This document shows, in pieces, positions 50,601 through 59,530 of a stretch of DNA of 64,000 nt (position 1 is its first letter; each line of letters starts with the position of its first letter). Under the pieces are notes generated by a model. It saw only the letters and a list, made by a program, of their open reading frames with translations, had not been told where the DNA came from and did no database searches. Location of the stretch: contig NZ_JAEPBG010000013.1 in the NCBI RefSeq assembly GCF_016632335.1, forward strand, positions 62,001 to 126,000. Reading direction: 5' to 3'. Made by a program: the position numbers and the translations under genes. The stretch is from Noviherbaspirillum pedocola (GTDB taxonomy: Bacteria > Pseudomonadota > Gammaproteobacteria > Burkholderiales > Burkholderiaceae_D).

Positions 50601-50867
50601 ATGACGTCGATCGCTTTCATCATGGGCGTGGTGCCGCTGGTGTTCTCGCACGGCGCCGGCGCGGAGATGCGTCATGCGATGGGCGTGGCCGTCTTCGCCG
50701 GCATGCTCGGCGTGACCTTCTTCGGCCTGTTCCTCACGCCCTTGTTCTATGTGCTGCTGCGCACGCTGGCCCAGTGGCTGGAGAGGCCAAAACACGCGCA
50801 CGGCCACGATGGCCAAGCGCCGGCCCATACCGGCGAGCACGCTCCTGCATTGGAAGGAAATCACTGA
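47655..50867 (+). CDS. RND efflux permease (MexF/CeoB-like)
   Basis: 1070 residues, the standard AcrB/MexF size. It starts with MNISRFFVDKPIFAAVLS and has 12 membrane segments around the duplicated porter domains. The TM4 aspartates (LAIGIVVDDAIVVVENVERN) for proton translocation are present, and the second-half motifs (ILIVEFATELERHG) are intact. It expels drugs by proton exchange as a trimer. Closest functional analogues are chloramphenicol, fluoroquinolone and trimethoprim pumps (MexF, CeoB, BpeF; known), so a similar range is possible (inference). The OMF gene starts one base after the stop. Confidence 0.92.
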   Translation: MNISRFFVDKPIFAAVLSIVVFVAGLIAMFVLPISEYPDVVPPSVVVRAQYPGANPKVIAETVATPLEEQINGVENMLYMSSQNTSDGALMLTVTFKIGTNVEQAETAVQNRVQRALPRLPEEVRQIGVTTVKSSPNLTMVVHLNSPDGRYDDLYLRNYAVLNIKDQLARIHGVGEVQLFGSGDYAMRVWLDPQKVAARNLSAGDVVAAIREQNVQVAAGVIGQGPAKGADFQLTVNTQGRLQSVEEFGNIIVKTNADGATTLLKDVARIELGSDSYALRSLLDNKSAVAIPIFEAPNANALQLSTDVRAKMAELSKDFPQGVEYQIVYDPTQFVRESIDSVVHTLFEAIALVALVVIVFLQTWRASVIPLLAVPVSVVGTFAVMLMFGFSINTLSLFGLVLAIGIVVDDAIVVVENVERNIANGLNPHDATVQAMKEVSGPIIAIALVLCAVFVPIAFVSGLTGQFYRQFALTIAISTVISAFSSLTLAPALSAVLLRPHHAPKDRLTRAIDAVFGRFFAAFNRFFGRSSQRYEGGVQRVLKRKSAALAVYVLLAIAGVFVFRAVPPGFVPSQDKAYLIGFAQLPDAASLDRTDAVIRKMSEIAAGIDGVESSVAFPGLSINGFTNAPNAGIVFTTLKPFDERRGKSQSAEAIAAEINKRMGAIEDAFVMVLPPPPVSGLGTTGGFKLMLEDRGNLGYDALYKAVQAVQAKAATDKRLQGVFSGYQINVPQLFADIDRVRAKQLGVPLAEINQALQINLGSLYVNDFNQFGRTYQVRVQADAPFRSQREQIAQLKVRNNRGEMIPLSSLMKIRDTYGPDRVQRYNNYVAAEINGGAAPGVSSGQAQAIMEEIVKETLPKGIAYEWTDLTYQDILAGNTMVYVFPLCVLLVFLVLAAQYESWTLPLAVILIVPMSILCALLGVKLSGGDNNIFTQIALFVLVGLASKNAILIVEFATELERHGRSTVAAALEACRLRLRPILMTSIAFIMGVVPLVFSHGAGAEMRHAMGVAVFAGMLGVTFFGLFLTPLFYVLLRTLAQWLERPKHAHGHDGQAPAHTGEHAPALEGNH

Positions 50868-50868
50868 C

Positions 50869-52380
50869 ATGAAGACCATGAGCCCTTTGGCTGCGGCCCC
50901 ATTGCTGGCGGCCCTGCTGTTGTCCGCCTGCGCCGCGCCCGAGTTCAGGCAGCCGGAGGTGGACGTTCCGACGGCATTCCGTGAGCAGCAGACGAGCGCT
51001 GCTTCACCCGGCGCCGATGAAGTCCGTCGCGCCGCCGACGGCACCACCTGGAAACCCGCGCGCCCGGCGGAAGCGCAGCCGCGCGGCGAATGGTGGCGCA
51101 GCTTCCATGACGCATCGCTGGATGCACTGATCGCGGAAGCGACGGCAGCCAACCAGACGCTGGCGGTGGCTACTGCCCGCGTGAAACAGGCGCGCGCCAT
51201 TGCCGGTATCGCGCAGGCCGATCGTGCGCCGCAGGTCGGCGTGGCGCTCGGCGCCGAGCGCGCCCGGCTGTCGCCGCTGGAACTGAATCTGCCGCCGGGC
51301 ACGGCGGTCGCGCCGGCGAATGTCTACAGCGCCCGCCTGTCGGCCAGCTATGAAGTCGATCTGTTCGGCCGCGTTTCTTCGAACGTGGCCGCGGCGCGCG
51401 CGGATGCCGGCACAGCCGAAGCCAGCTTTCGCTCGGTGCTGCTGTCACTGCAGGCCGACGTAGCGCAAGCCTATTTCCGTCTGCGCGCGCTGGATGCCGA
51501 TCTGGCCACGGTGGCGCGCACGGTGGCGCTGCGCGAGGAAAGCCTGCGCATCACCAGCCGCCGTTTCCAGGAAGGCGATATCGGCGAATTCGATGTGTTG
51601 CGCGCAAAGACCGAGCTGGCAACAACGCGCGCCGAAGCCATCGGCCTGCAGCGGCAACGCGCCACGACCGAACATGCGCTGGCGGTGTTGCTGGGCAAAC
51701 CGGCTGCCAGCTACAGCGCGCCGGCCCGTCCGATGGACGAGCTTGCGGCCTTGCCCCTGATCCCGGCCGGCCTGCCATCGAGCCTGCTGGAGCGCCGCCC
51801 CGACATCGCCGGCGCGCAGCAAGCGATGGAGGCAGCCAATGCGCGCATCGGCGTGGCGCGCTCGGCGATGTTCCCGGCGCTGACCCTCAGCACGGCCGGC
51901 GGCGGCATCGGCACCAGTCCGGCCGATGTGCTGAAGTGGAGCAGCCGTTCCTGGCTGCTGGGTGCAGCGCTGGCGGCGCCGCTATTCGACGGCGGCCGCA
52001 TCCGCAGCAATATCACGCGCAGCCAGGCCGCCCTGGAAGAAGCGGTGGGCTCGTATCGACAGAGCGTGCTGCAGGCCTTTGCCGAAGTCGAGGACGACCT
52101 GGCATCGCTGCGCATTCTGGCCGAGCAGAGCGACGAGATCGCGCAGGCGCAGACAGCGGCGCGCCGTTCCGCGGACCTCGCGCAAAAGCTGTATGACGCC
52201 GGGCGCGGCAGCTATCTGGAACTGCTCGATGCGCAACGCAATCTGGCCACCGTGGAGCGCAATGCGGTGCAGCTGCGCGGCGAGCGCGCCGTCACGACGG
52301 TCGCTTTGATTCGGGCTTTGGGCGGAGGCTGGGATGCACCGGGCGCGGTAGCGAATGGCGAGCAGGGAATGCGCAACTGA
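50869..52380 (+). CDS. RND outer-membrane channel lipoprotein (OprN/OpcM-like)
   Basis: 503 residues. The lipobox LLSAC places Cys21 for lipidation. Two OEP (outer-membrane efflux protein) repeats (about 75-270 and 290-485) have the expected long coiled-coil helices with AANQTLAVATARVKQARA and AYFRLRALDADLA. It forms the trimeric exit duct for the RND pump. GGAAGG precedes the ATG at slightly long spacing. It ends at a strong terminator and completes the operon. Confidence 0.9.
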   Translation: MKTMSPLAAAPLLAALLLSACAAPEFRQPEVDVPTAFREQQTSAASPGADEVRRAADGTTWKPARPAEAQPRGEWWRSFHDASLDALIAEATAANQTLAVATARVKQARAIAGIAQADRAPQVGVALGAERARLSPLELNLPPGTAVAPANVYSARLSASYEVDLFGRVSSNVAAARADAGTAEASFRSVLLSLQADVAQAYFRLRALDADLATVARTVALREESLRITSRRFQEGDIGEFDVLRAKTELATTRAEAIGLQRQRATTEHALAVLLGKPAASYSAPARPMDELAALPLIPAGLPSSLLERRPDIAGAQQAMEAANARIGVARSAMFPALTLSTAGGGIGTSPADVLKWSSRSWLLGAALAAPLFDGGRIRSNITRSQAALEEAVGSYRQSVLQAFAEVEDDLASLRILAEQSDEIAQAQTAARRSADLAQKLYDAGRGSYLELLDAQRNLATVERNAVQLRGERAVTTVALIRALGGGWDAPGAVANGEQGMRN

Positions 52381-52417
52381 GCATCACCATTCCGTTGTCC
52401 CCCCCGCTTCGTATGCG

Positions 52418-52460
52418 CCGGCGCAACCTGCGGCAATGACGCGGGTTGCGCCGGTTTTTT
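52418..52460 (+). terminator. Terminator of the RND operon
   Basis: CCGGCGCAACC and GGTTGCGCCGG form a perfect 11-bp stem (52418-52428, 52444-52454) and six T follow. It lies 38 bp past the OMF stop codon. Confidence 0.9.
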
Positions 52461-52633
52461 GTCCCAGGCAAGGTCGATGTCGATGCTGTGCCCTTCATGC
52501 TTTCCATGCGCCGTGCAGGAAGCATGTCGGTCAGTATGTGGATTCGCGCAACCGGGAAGGTCGTTTCAGTGGAACAAGAGATACACTTCCTGGTCCAATT
52601 CTGAAAGTCCACGCCATCGTGCGGCACCATGCC

Positions 52634-53932
52634 ATGCAAAAACCAAGGTCCAATGGAAAGGCGGAGCAGACGGCAAGCGAGCCGACGCCCTGGCTGAAGA
52701 AGCTCGGCCCCGGTCTGATCACCGGCGCCGCGGACGATGACCCGAGCGGCATCGCCACTTATTCCCAGGCGGGAGCGCAGTTCGGCTTCGGCATGCTGTG
52801 GACGCTGTTGTTCACTTATCCGCTGATGGTCGGCATACAGATGGTCAGCGCGAGAATAGGGCGGGTAACCGGTCACGGCCTGGCCACGAATATCCGCAAG
52901 CACTATCCCGCCTGGCTGCTCTATCTCCTTGTCTGCCTGCTGCTGCTGGCCAATACCATCAACATAGCCGCCGACATTGCCGCCATGGGCGATGCGGCCA
53001 GGCTGTCGCTGGGCGGATCGGCGCATGTGTATGCGGTGATCTTCGGGATGGTGTCGGTGGTCCTGCAGGTATTCGTGCCGTACAGCCGCTATGTGAGCGT
53101 GTTGAAGTGGCTTACCCTGGCGCTGCTCGCCTATGTGGCCACGGTGTTCATCGTGCATATTCCGTGGGCCAGGATGCTGAGCAAGGCCTTGCTGCCCGAA
53201 CTGGTGTGGCAGCCCGCTTACGTGACGACGATGGTCGCGGTATTCGGCACCACGATCAGTCCCTATCTGTTCTTCTGGCAGGCTTCGCAGGAGGTGGAGG
53301 ACATGAGGGCCATCCCGGGAGCCAGGCCCCTGAAGGTGGATCCGGGCCAGGCGCGCGCCGACTTCAGCCGCATCAAGACGGACACCTACATCGGCATGGG
53401 CTTTTCCAACCTGGTGGCCTTTTTCATCATGCTGACCACGGCCGTGACGCTGAATGCCCATGGCGTGACCGATGTGCAGACTTCGGCACAGGCCGCGCAG
53501 GCGCTCAAGCCCATTGCCGGCGATTTCGCCTTCATGCTCTTTGGCATGGGCATAGTCGGCACCGGCCTGCTCGCCATTCCGGTTCTCGCCGGTTCCGCTG
53601 CCTATGCGATGGCAGGCGCTTTCCACTGGCGCAGCAGCCTGGAGCATGAGCTGGCGACGGCGCCACGCTTCTACGGCATCATCATCGTCTCCACCTTGGC
53701 TGGCATCGCGCTCGGCTTCATGCCCATCGATCCGATACGCGCGCTGTACTGGAGCGCGGTCATCAACGGCATCATCTCGGTGCCGATCATGGTGGTCATG
53801 ATGCTGATGGCGGCGCGAACGGACATCATGGGCAAGCTCGTGATCACGCGCCGCCTGAAGATACTCGGCTGGCTCGCCACTGGCGTGATGGCGAGCGCAG
53901 CGCTGGCCATGTTCGTCATGCCCTCAGCCTGA
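52634..53932 (+). CDS. Divergent NRAMP-family metal transporter
   Basis: 432 residues with 11 predicted membrane helices. The TM1 motif, DPGN in classical NRAMPs, is DDDPSGIATYS (34-44), and the TM6 MPH motif reads SPYLFF (209-214), lacking the metal-binding Met and His. This is the NRMT-related branch, which includes Mg/Mn or general divalent-ion carriers. The canonical Mn/Fe preference cannot be assumed. The chosen start begins just before the conserved LKKLGPGLITGAADDD; no strong ribosome site is visible. Confidence 0.82.
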   Translation: MQKPRSNGKAEQTASEPTPWLKKLGPGLITGAADDDPSGIATYSQAGAQFGFGMLWTLLFTYPLMVGIQMVSARIGRVTGHGLATNIRKHYPAWLLYLLVCLLLLANTINIAADIAAMGDAARLSLGGSAHVYAVIFGMVSVVLQVFVPYSRYVSVLKWLTLALLAYVATVFIVHIPWARMLSKALLPELVWQPAYVTTMVAVFGTTISPYLFFWQASQEVEDMRAIPGARPLKVDPGQARADFSRIKTDTYIGMGFSNLVAFFIMLTTAVTLNAHGVTDVQTSAQAAQALKPIAGDFAFMLFGMGIVGTGLLAIPVLAGSAAYAMAGAFHWRSSLEHELATAPRFYGIIIVSTLAGIALGFMPIDPIRALYWSAVINGIISVPIMVVMMLMAARTDIMGKLVITRRLKILGWLATGVMASAALAMFVMPSA

Positions 53933-53956
53933 GGCGCGCGCCCATCCCGTCCAGCT

Positions 53957-56900
53957 TTACGCCTGCTCCCAGCGATATTCGCCAAGCTCGGCAAGCATTT
54001 CAGCCAGCGCCGCCTCGAGTTCGGCGAACTCTTCATCGAGCGCTTCCTTTCCGGCGAGCTGCTCGATCGCGGCGACGGCGTCATGCGCCCTCTTCGCATG
54101 GAAGACGCCGACCATGCCGCGTATCGTGTGCGCCTGGTGGGCGATCACGGCGGCGTCGCCTGCGCCGATGCCGGCGCGCAGGCGCGCCATCTCATCGGGA
54201 AGGTCGCGCAGGAAGATTTCGCGGATGTCTTCGAACATCTCGGCGCAATCGTCCATCGCGCTGCGCACCTTGGCGAAATCGATGATCGCCGCAGTGGTAT
54301 CGGTCTTCTCCTTCGGCTCGGTCGCGTGGTCCGATGCAGCGCCCAGCGCTTCGAGTTCGCGCCAGAGCAAGGCGGTGTCGATCGGCTTGGCGAGATAGCC
54401 ATCCATGCCGTGCTTCAGGCAGCTCTCCCGGGTGCCACGCATGGCATGCGCCGTCAGAGCCAGGATGGGGATGCGCCGTCCCGTCTCGCGTTCCCGCAGG
54501 CGAATCAGCTCGGTGGCTTCGTAGCCGTTCATCTCGGGCATATCAACGTCCATCAGGATCGCGTCGAATCCGCCTTGCCGCCACAGTGCAATGGCTTCAT
54601 TGCCGTTCCCCGCAAGCACGACCTTGTGCCCCTGCTTTTCCAGCAACCGCTGCGCGAGCGCGCGGTTGACCTGATTGTCTTCCGCCACCAGCAGCCTGAG
54701 CTGACGGGTCGATTCGCGCAGCAGGTGCCGCGTGACCAGCGGCGTGTCCGCGTTGTCCGGCAGGCTCAGCGCTTTCTGAATGGCACGTTGCAATTCCACG
54801 TGAGATATCGGCTTGACCAGGTAGCTGGACACGCCAAGATCGCGACACCGGCTGGCATCGCCGCGACGCCCTTCGGAAGTGAGCATCATCACGGTGGCGC
54901 CGGTGAGTTCGGGGCGCTCCTGGATGTGCTGCGCCAGTTCGAAACCATCCATGTGCGGCATCTGCACGTCGAGCAGGGCTAGCGCGTAGGGCGATCCATC
55001 CGCCCGGGCGCGCTCGAGTTCCGCCAGGGCTTCCTCTCCGCTTGGCACCGCATGCGGCTGCATCTGCAGACGCTTGAGCGCACCAATGAGAATGCTGCGG
55101 TTGGTCGCATTGTCATCCGCCACCAGCACCCGTAAGCCCTGCAGAGCTGGCAGCGATTGCGGGCCCGGAGCCTCCATGGGCGTGGCAACCGGCACCCGTA
55201 AATCGAGGTAAAAGGTGCTGCCCTTGCCGAGTTCGCTTTCCAGGCGCAACTTACCGCCCAGCAGGCTGGCGAGCTGCGAGGAAATCGACAGACCGAGCCC
55301 GGTGCCGCCGTATTTCCGGGTGGTGGACGTATCAACCTGGGAAAATGCATCGAAGATGGCGCTGAACTTGTCCGCCGGTATGCCGATTCCGGTATCCCGC
55401 ACGCTGATGCACAGCTCGGCGATGGGCTCGGCGATTCCATTGGTCCTGGTAACGGCAACCTCGACTTCACCCGCATGCGTAAATTTGATTGCATTGCCGA
55501 TGAGGTTGACGAGAATCTGCCGCAGCCGCCCGGGGTCGGAAACGACGCGCGACGGCACCTCGGGCGCGACATGCAGCAACAGCTCCAGCTTTTTCTCATG
55601 GGCCTGAACCGCTTGGGCCCGCATGACTTCATGCATTGTCGCTTCCAGCGAGAAGCCGATTTTTTCCACATCCAGCCGGCCGGCTTCGAGCTTGGAGAAG
55701 TCAAGGATATCGTTGATGACCTGCAGCAGCGAGTTCGCCGACAGCTTGACCATGCGCAGGTAATCCGCCTGTTCGGCGCTCAGCTCTGTGTCCAGTGCCA
55801 GTTCGGTCATGCCAATGATGCCGTTCATCGGTGTGCGGATCTCATGGCTCATGTTGGCGAGGAAATCGCTCTTGATCCGGTTTGCCTGTTCCGCCGCGTC
55901 CTTGGCGCGCAACATCTCTGCTTCGACTTCCTTGCGCGCCGTGATGTCCGTCCGAATGGCGATGTATTGCTTGGGCTGGCCATGCTCGTCAAGCAGCGGC
56001 ACGATCGTCGCATTGACCCAGTACAGCACGCCGCTGCGATTGCGATTGCAGATCTCGCCGTTCCACACCTTGCCGCTGGTAATCGTGCGCCAAAGATTCT
56101 CGAAGAACGCCTTTGGCATCATTCCGGAGCCGATGATGCGATGGTTCTTGCCGATCAGGTCCTCTCGGGTGTAGCCGCTGATCTGGCAGAACAAATCGTT
56201 CGCATAGGTGATGTTCCCGGCAGCGTCGGTGATGCTGACGATGGCGTGCTGGTCCAGCGCGAATTTCTGATCATCCAGCGCGCGCCGCGTGGCTTCGCGT
56301 TCCCGAACGAGCACCGCGGTCTGGTTGAACATGTCTACCACGCGGCGGATTTCGAGCGGCTCATTGCTGGCATCGATCGATTCGGCGACGATGGCGCCAG
56401 TGCCCAGGTCTTCCACCACATCGCGCAAGCGCTCCAGTCCACCCAGCCAGTGCAGCAGCATCACGCGGATCAGTAGCAGCCCGGCCAGCAATGCCATCGC
56501 GCTCGTGCTCAGCGCCACGACGGCGAGCGACCAGAATTGCGAGGCAATGGCCTGCGTGTCGTACTGCAGGCGCATGACGCCGTAATCTCTTCCGCCGGCG
56601 GTCACCGTGCGGTTCACGTCATAGAGCTTGGCGGCGATGAGCTGCTCCAGCCACGCGGGCGCGCTGTGGTTGGGAGCCGTGCGCGAGTTGGCGACCACGC
56701 GCGCATCCTGCATGTCGATGAAGGCGGCGGACCTGAACATCGACGCCTGCACCGCGCGGTCCAGTGTTTTGAACACCGTGTCATAGTCGCCGATGACTGC
56801 GCTGTCCTTGATGGCCTGCGCAGCCACTTCCACCACCATGACCGATGCCACCTGGGTGTTTTCAATTTCGCGATCGAACTGGAATTGAAGAAACCCCGCC

Positions 56901-57016
56901 AGTCCGCCCGCAACAAAGCTGAGCAGAGTCAACCCATAGAGAAGGAAGACGCGGTTGATCAGGGAGGCGGGAAGCACACTCTCCAGCCGTCGCAGCATGC
57001 GCATGGTGTATCGCAT
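53957..57016 (-). CDS. BarA-like hybrid sensor kinase (PAS, HisKA, HATPase, REC, REC, Hpt)
   Basis: 1019 residues. TM1 (about 20-45), a periplasmic sensor region (50-160), TM2 (163-185) and a linker with HAMP-like sequence precede a PAS domain (about 245-360). HisKA has His391 in MSHEIRTP. HATPase has NAIKFTH, DTGIGIP and GTGLGLS. Two receivers follow (Asp683 in LLDVQMP; Asp823 in LMDVDMP) and an Hpt with His963 (AHTIRG). The start is 5 bp after a PhnD-type binding-protein gene, so the periplasmic protein may feed the sensor. A REC-HD-GYP gene lies one gene upstream. Confidence 0.9.
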   Translation of the reverse strand: MRYTMRMLRRLESVLPASLINRVFLLYGLTLLSFVAGGLAGFLQFQFDREIENTQVASVMVVEVAAQAIKDSAVIGDYDTVFKTLDRAVQASMFRSAAFIDMQDARVVANSRTAPNHSAPAWLEQLIAAKLYDVNRTVTAGGRDYGVMRLQYDTQAIASQFWSLAVVALSTSAMALLAGLLLIRVMLLHWLGGLERLRDVVEDLGTGAIVAESIDASNEPLEIRRVVDMFNQTAVLVREREATRRALDDQKFALDQHAIVSITDAAGNITYANDLFCQISGYTREDLIGKNHRIIGSGMMPKAFFENLWRTITSGKVWNGEICNRNRSGVLYWVNATIVPLLDEHGQPKQYIAIRTDITARKEVEAEMLRAKDAAEQANRIKSDFLANMSHEIRTPMNGIIGMTELALDTELSAEQADYLRMVKLSANSLLQVINDILDFSKLEAGRLDVEKIGFSLEATMHEVMRAQAVQAHEKKLELLLHVAPEVPSRVVSDPGRLRQILVNLIGNAIKFTHAGEVEVAVTRTNGIAEPIAELCISVRDTGIGIPADKFSAIFDAFSQVDTSTTRKYGGTGLGLSISSQLASLLGGKLRLESELGKGSTFYLDLRVPVATPMEAPGPQSLPALQGLRVLVADDNATNRSILIGALKRLQMQPHAVPSGEEALAELERARADGSPYALALLDVQMPHMDGFELAQHIQERPELTGATVMMLTSEGRRGDASRCRDLGVSSYLVKPISHVELQRAIQKALSLPDNADTPLVTRHLLRESTRQLRLLVAEDNQVNRALAQRLLEKQGHKVVLAGNGNEAIALWRQGGFDAILMDVDMPEMNGYEATELIRLRERETGRRIPILALTAHAMRGTRESCLKHGMDGYLAKPIDTALLWRELEALGAASDHATEPKEKTDTTAAIIDFAKVRSAMDDCAEMFEDIREIFLRDLPDEMARLRAGIGAGDAAVIAHQAHTIRGMVGVFHAKRAHDAVAAIEQLAGKEALDEEFAELEAALAEMLAELGEYRWEQA

Positions 57017-57021
57017 TGGCT

Positions 57022-57894
57022 TCAGCGCAGGCTTACCGGCGCGGTTTGATAGAAGTTGCGATACGCCGCGTATTCGGACCCGTTCGAAGAGATGAAAACC
57101 GTCGATGCGGGAAGCTTCACCAGCTCGGAAGCGGAGTGCAGCACCTTGATGCCCTTGGGATCCTGGGCCATGCCGACGAAGGCACGCTGGATGGCCTTGG
57201 CGTCTTCCTCCGGGACATGCTTGGCGACCATGAGGGCGAGGTCGTGCAGCGCCTCGGACTGCCACAGCACGCGCAATGGCTTGCCTTCACGCTTGGACCA
57301 CCCCTCCGCGAGTTGCGAGTTGGCGCCCACCGCTTGCGCCTTGCCGCTGAGAAGCTGGGCGAAAGCGCCGTCATGGTTGCCGCTGAAATTCACCTGGACC
57401 GGCACCTTTTCATTCAGCAGATGGGCATAGGTGTATTTGTACGCGACGAGCGCCTCGGGGCCGGGAAAGGCCACCGATTGATCGGCGAGCTGCTCGAGTT
57501 TCCTGATGGGCGAGTCAGCCAGCACCACGATTTGCCCGTAGATCGGCGGGGTATTGCGACGCGCCAGGGTGCGCCAGCCGAGCTTGTCGCGTTCCGGGCT
57601 GAACAGATGATTGGTGAAAACGAAATCGACTTCCTTGGCCAGCACATAGGCAGTCGTGTCCGCCGAGGTCCGGCCGATCTTCAGGCGCAGCTGCAAGCCG
57701 GTTTTTTCGGAGACGTAGTTGATGATTGGATTCCAGTAGCTGGCGGTCAGCTCGATGCCGTACTGATTGACCGGCGAGAACTGGTAGACCCTGCCAGGCT
57801 CGGCGGCAATGGCCTGGCGTGCTGGCGCGGACAACGCGGCGGCTGTGGAGAAGGCAAGGCAGAGGAGCAGGGTGCGGCGTAGTTTCATGATCAT
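57022..57894 (-). CDS. PhnD-type periplasmic binding protein (phosphate/phosphonate family)
   Basis: 290 residues. A signal peptide (about 1-30, ending AIAAEP) is followed by a two-lobe PhnD-like fold: YQFSPVNQYG, VSEKTGLQLRLKIGR, DFVFTNHLFSPERD and FPGPEALVAYKYTY, all with the Thr/Ser-rich ligand loop features of phosph(on)ate binders. No ABC permease or ATPase gene is near; the next gene is a hybrid kinase 5 bp downstream. The protein therefore may act as a co-receptor rather than as a transporter (inference). Two ATG codons (57894, 57888) are possible starts. Confidence 0.85.
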   Translation of the reverse strand: MIMKLRRTLLLCLAFSTAAALSAPARQAIAAEPGRVYQFSPVNQYGIELTASYWNPIINYVSEKTGLQLRLKIGRTSADTTAYVLAKEVDFVFTNHLFSPERDKLGWRTLARRNTPPIYGQIVVLADSPIRKLEQLADQSVAFPGPEALVAYKYTYAHLLNEKVPVQVNFSGNHDGAFAQLLSGKAQAVGANSQLAEGWSKREGKPLRVLWQSEALHDLALMVAKHVPEEDAKAIQRAFVGMAQDPKGIKVLHSASELVKLPASTVFISSNGSEYAAYRNFYQTAPVSLR

Positions 57895-57937
57895 GTCGTT
57901 TCGTTGTCAGGGTTGTTCGTTGACTTGAGTGTGAATC

Positions 57938-59011
57938 TCAGGCGTGAACCTCAAGAGCCATGGAGGTTTCGTTGGCGCTTTCATCATCGGCAAAGCGCTC
58001 GCGGATGGCGATCACTTCATCCCAGTCGCTGAGAAAAGCGTCGACACAGGAGGGATCGAAATGCTTGCCCTTGCCGTCGATCAGGAACTGGATCGCGCTT
58101 TCCACGCTCCATGCTTTCTTGTACGGGCGCGCCGAAGTCAGCGCATCGAATACATCGGCGACCGCGACGATGCGCCCGAATATCGGGATCTCATCTGCCG
58201 TGAGGCCGCGCGGATAGCCGCTGCCGTCGAATTTTTCGTGGTGGGTATAAGCGATTTGCGCAGCGGCTGCGAGCAGCGGGGAACGCATCTGGCTCAATAC
58301 CTTGTAGCCGATCTCTGCGTGCTGCTTCATGATCTCGAACTCTTCGGGAGTCAGACGGCCCGGTTTCAGCAGGATCGCATCGGGCGTGCCGACCTTGCCG
58401 ATATCGTGCATCGGCGCGGCTTCCAGCAGCAGTTCCTGGTCCGCATTCGAAAGCGCGAGCACACGGGCAATGTGCCGCGAGTAGTGCGCCATGCGCAGGA
58501 TATGCGATCCGGTTTCCGGGTCGCGGTATTCCGCCGCCTTGGCCAGACAGAAGATCGTGCTGCGCTCCTGCTCGACGATCTGGCGCGTTGCCTTGCGCAC
58601 CTCCTCGTCCAGCCATGAAATGCGGTCGTAACTGAGCTTCTGGTTCTTCCTGAGCGCGAGCATGTTCCTGGCGCGGGCGATGAATTCCACATTGTCGAGC
58701 GGCTTGTTGAGGAAATCGGTGACGCCCTTCTGCAGGGCTTCGTGTCGCAGGGCGACGTCATGATTTGCCGTAACCATCAGCACCGGCACGTCGTGGTGCC
58801 TCTCGCGGAAGCGTGCTACCAGCGTTGTTCCGTCGAGGTCGGGCATCATGAAATCGACGATCAGCAGGTCCGGCTGATTCGCGCCGCACCACGCCAGGCC
58901 TTCCTGCGGATCGGTGAAACAGATCGCTTCGCAGTCGGGGAGCTTGCGCACCAGATACTGCAGCATGGTCAACGACATTGGCGTGTCGTCGACGATCACT
59001 ATCTTCATCAT
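57938..59011 (-). CDS. Response regulator with HD-GYP c-di-GMP phosphodiesterase domain
   Basis: 357 residues. The receiver domain has Asp53 in LIVDFMMPDLDG; the HD-GYP domain (about 150-330) has the metal pair HD at 202-203 (HDIGKVG), HHEKFDGSGYP (GYP at 265-267) and the DVFDALTSARPYK motif, so it is probably active in degrading c-di-GMP. AGGAGTG precedes the first of two ATGs. It is upstream of the PhnD/hybrid-kinase genes on the same strand with a 43-bp gap, probably one operon. A sigma-28-like promoter lies 60 bp upstream. Motility control is likely. Confidence 0.9.
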   Translation of the reverse strand: MMKIVIVDDTPMSLTMLQYLVRKLPDCEAICFTDPQEGLAWCGANQPDLLIVDFMMPDLDGTTLVARFRERHHDVPVLMVTANHDVALRHEALQKGVTDFLNKPLDNVEFIARARNMLALRKNQKLSYDRISWLDEEVRKATRQIVEQERSTIFCLAKAAEYRDPETGSHILRMAHYSRHIARVLALSNADQELLLEAAPMHDIGKVGTPDAILLKPGRLTPEEFEIMKQHAEIGYKVLSQMRSPLLAAAAQIAYTHHEKFDGSGYPRGLTADEIPIFGRIVAVADVFDALTSARPYKKAWSVESAIQFLIDGKGKHFDPSCVDAFLSDWDEVIAIRERFADDESANETSMALEVHA

Positions 59012-59070
59012 TTGCTCACTCCTGTTCCTTCGCGATTCGGTTTCTTCTGGAGATGGTCTTCTACCGTTGG

Positions 59071-59097
59071 TTATCGGTGAATTTCCCAATAGCTTCA
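59071..59097 (-). promoter_or_regulatory. Sigma-28 (FliA)-like promoter for the HD-GYP gene
   Basis: Read on the minus strand: TGAAGCTA (59097-59090), 11 bp, ACCGATAA (59078-59071). This compares with the E. coli consensus TAAAGTTT-N11-GCCGATAA (seven of eight match at the -10). It lies 60 bp before the HD-GYP start codon. Confidence 0.5.
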
Positions 59098-59530
59098 CGG
59101 CGCAAAACACCAAGTCTCACAAAAAGTTTTATTGTGGAAATAAAAATGCGGTCGGCACGGGGTCTGCAGCATCTTCTCAAATCCATTTTTTCACAAATAA
59201 AATAAAAGAATCGCGAAAATTTGTTGATTTCGTTGGATCATATCATATATTATTTCTCCATAGAAACGTAAATGATGCTGATCTTCGGTAAGCAAAAGTC
59301 GCAAAGGCGATCAAGCGGACCCCAGCGTTCAGCGAAATGTTTGACTTCTGGTTGGGTGGGACGCGGCTGTGGCGACCGTCAACGGGGATGAGAAACCGGG
59401 CGCTGGCAGCCCGGAGCAGCGGCCGTCTTGCTTGCTTCTCCCCATTCCGGTTACGCGGACCTTCTCATGTATTTCAGGCCCTGCGCCTGTCACACCCAAC
59501 CCGGACACTTAACCCGAAAATTTCACAGGC
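59098..59530. promoter_or_regulatory. AT-rich regulatory region upstream of cheZ
   Basis: A gene-free stretch, with 59100-59290 unusually AT-rich for this window. It contains a plus-strand sigma-54-like element TCGGCACG-N4-CTGCA (59152-59168; GG and GC ten bases apart), and TTGTTG (59221) with CATATA/ATATAT near 59244. The part from 59290 to 59530 is GC-rich again with a CCGGGC...GCCCGG stem. Which element drives cheZ is not clear. Confidence 0.4.

Noticed and set aside
47664-51302. Long minus-strand open frames opposite the RND permease and channel genes
   Set aside because: Repetitive His/Arg/Asp-rich translations mirror the real genes; no recognisable fold.
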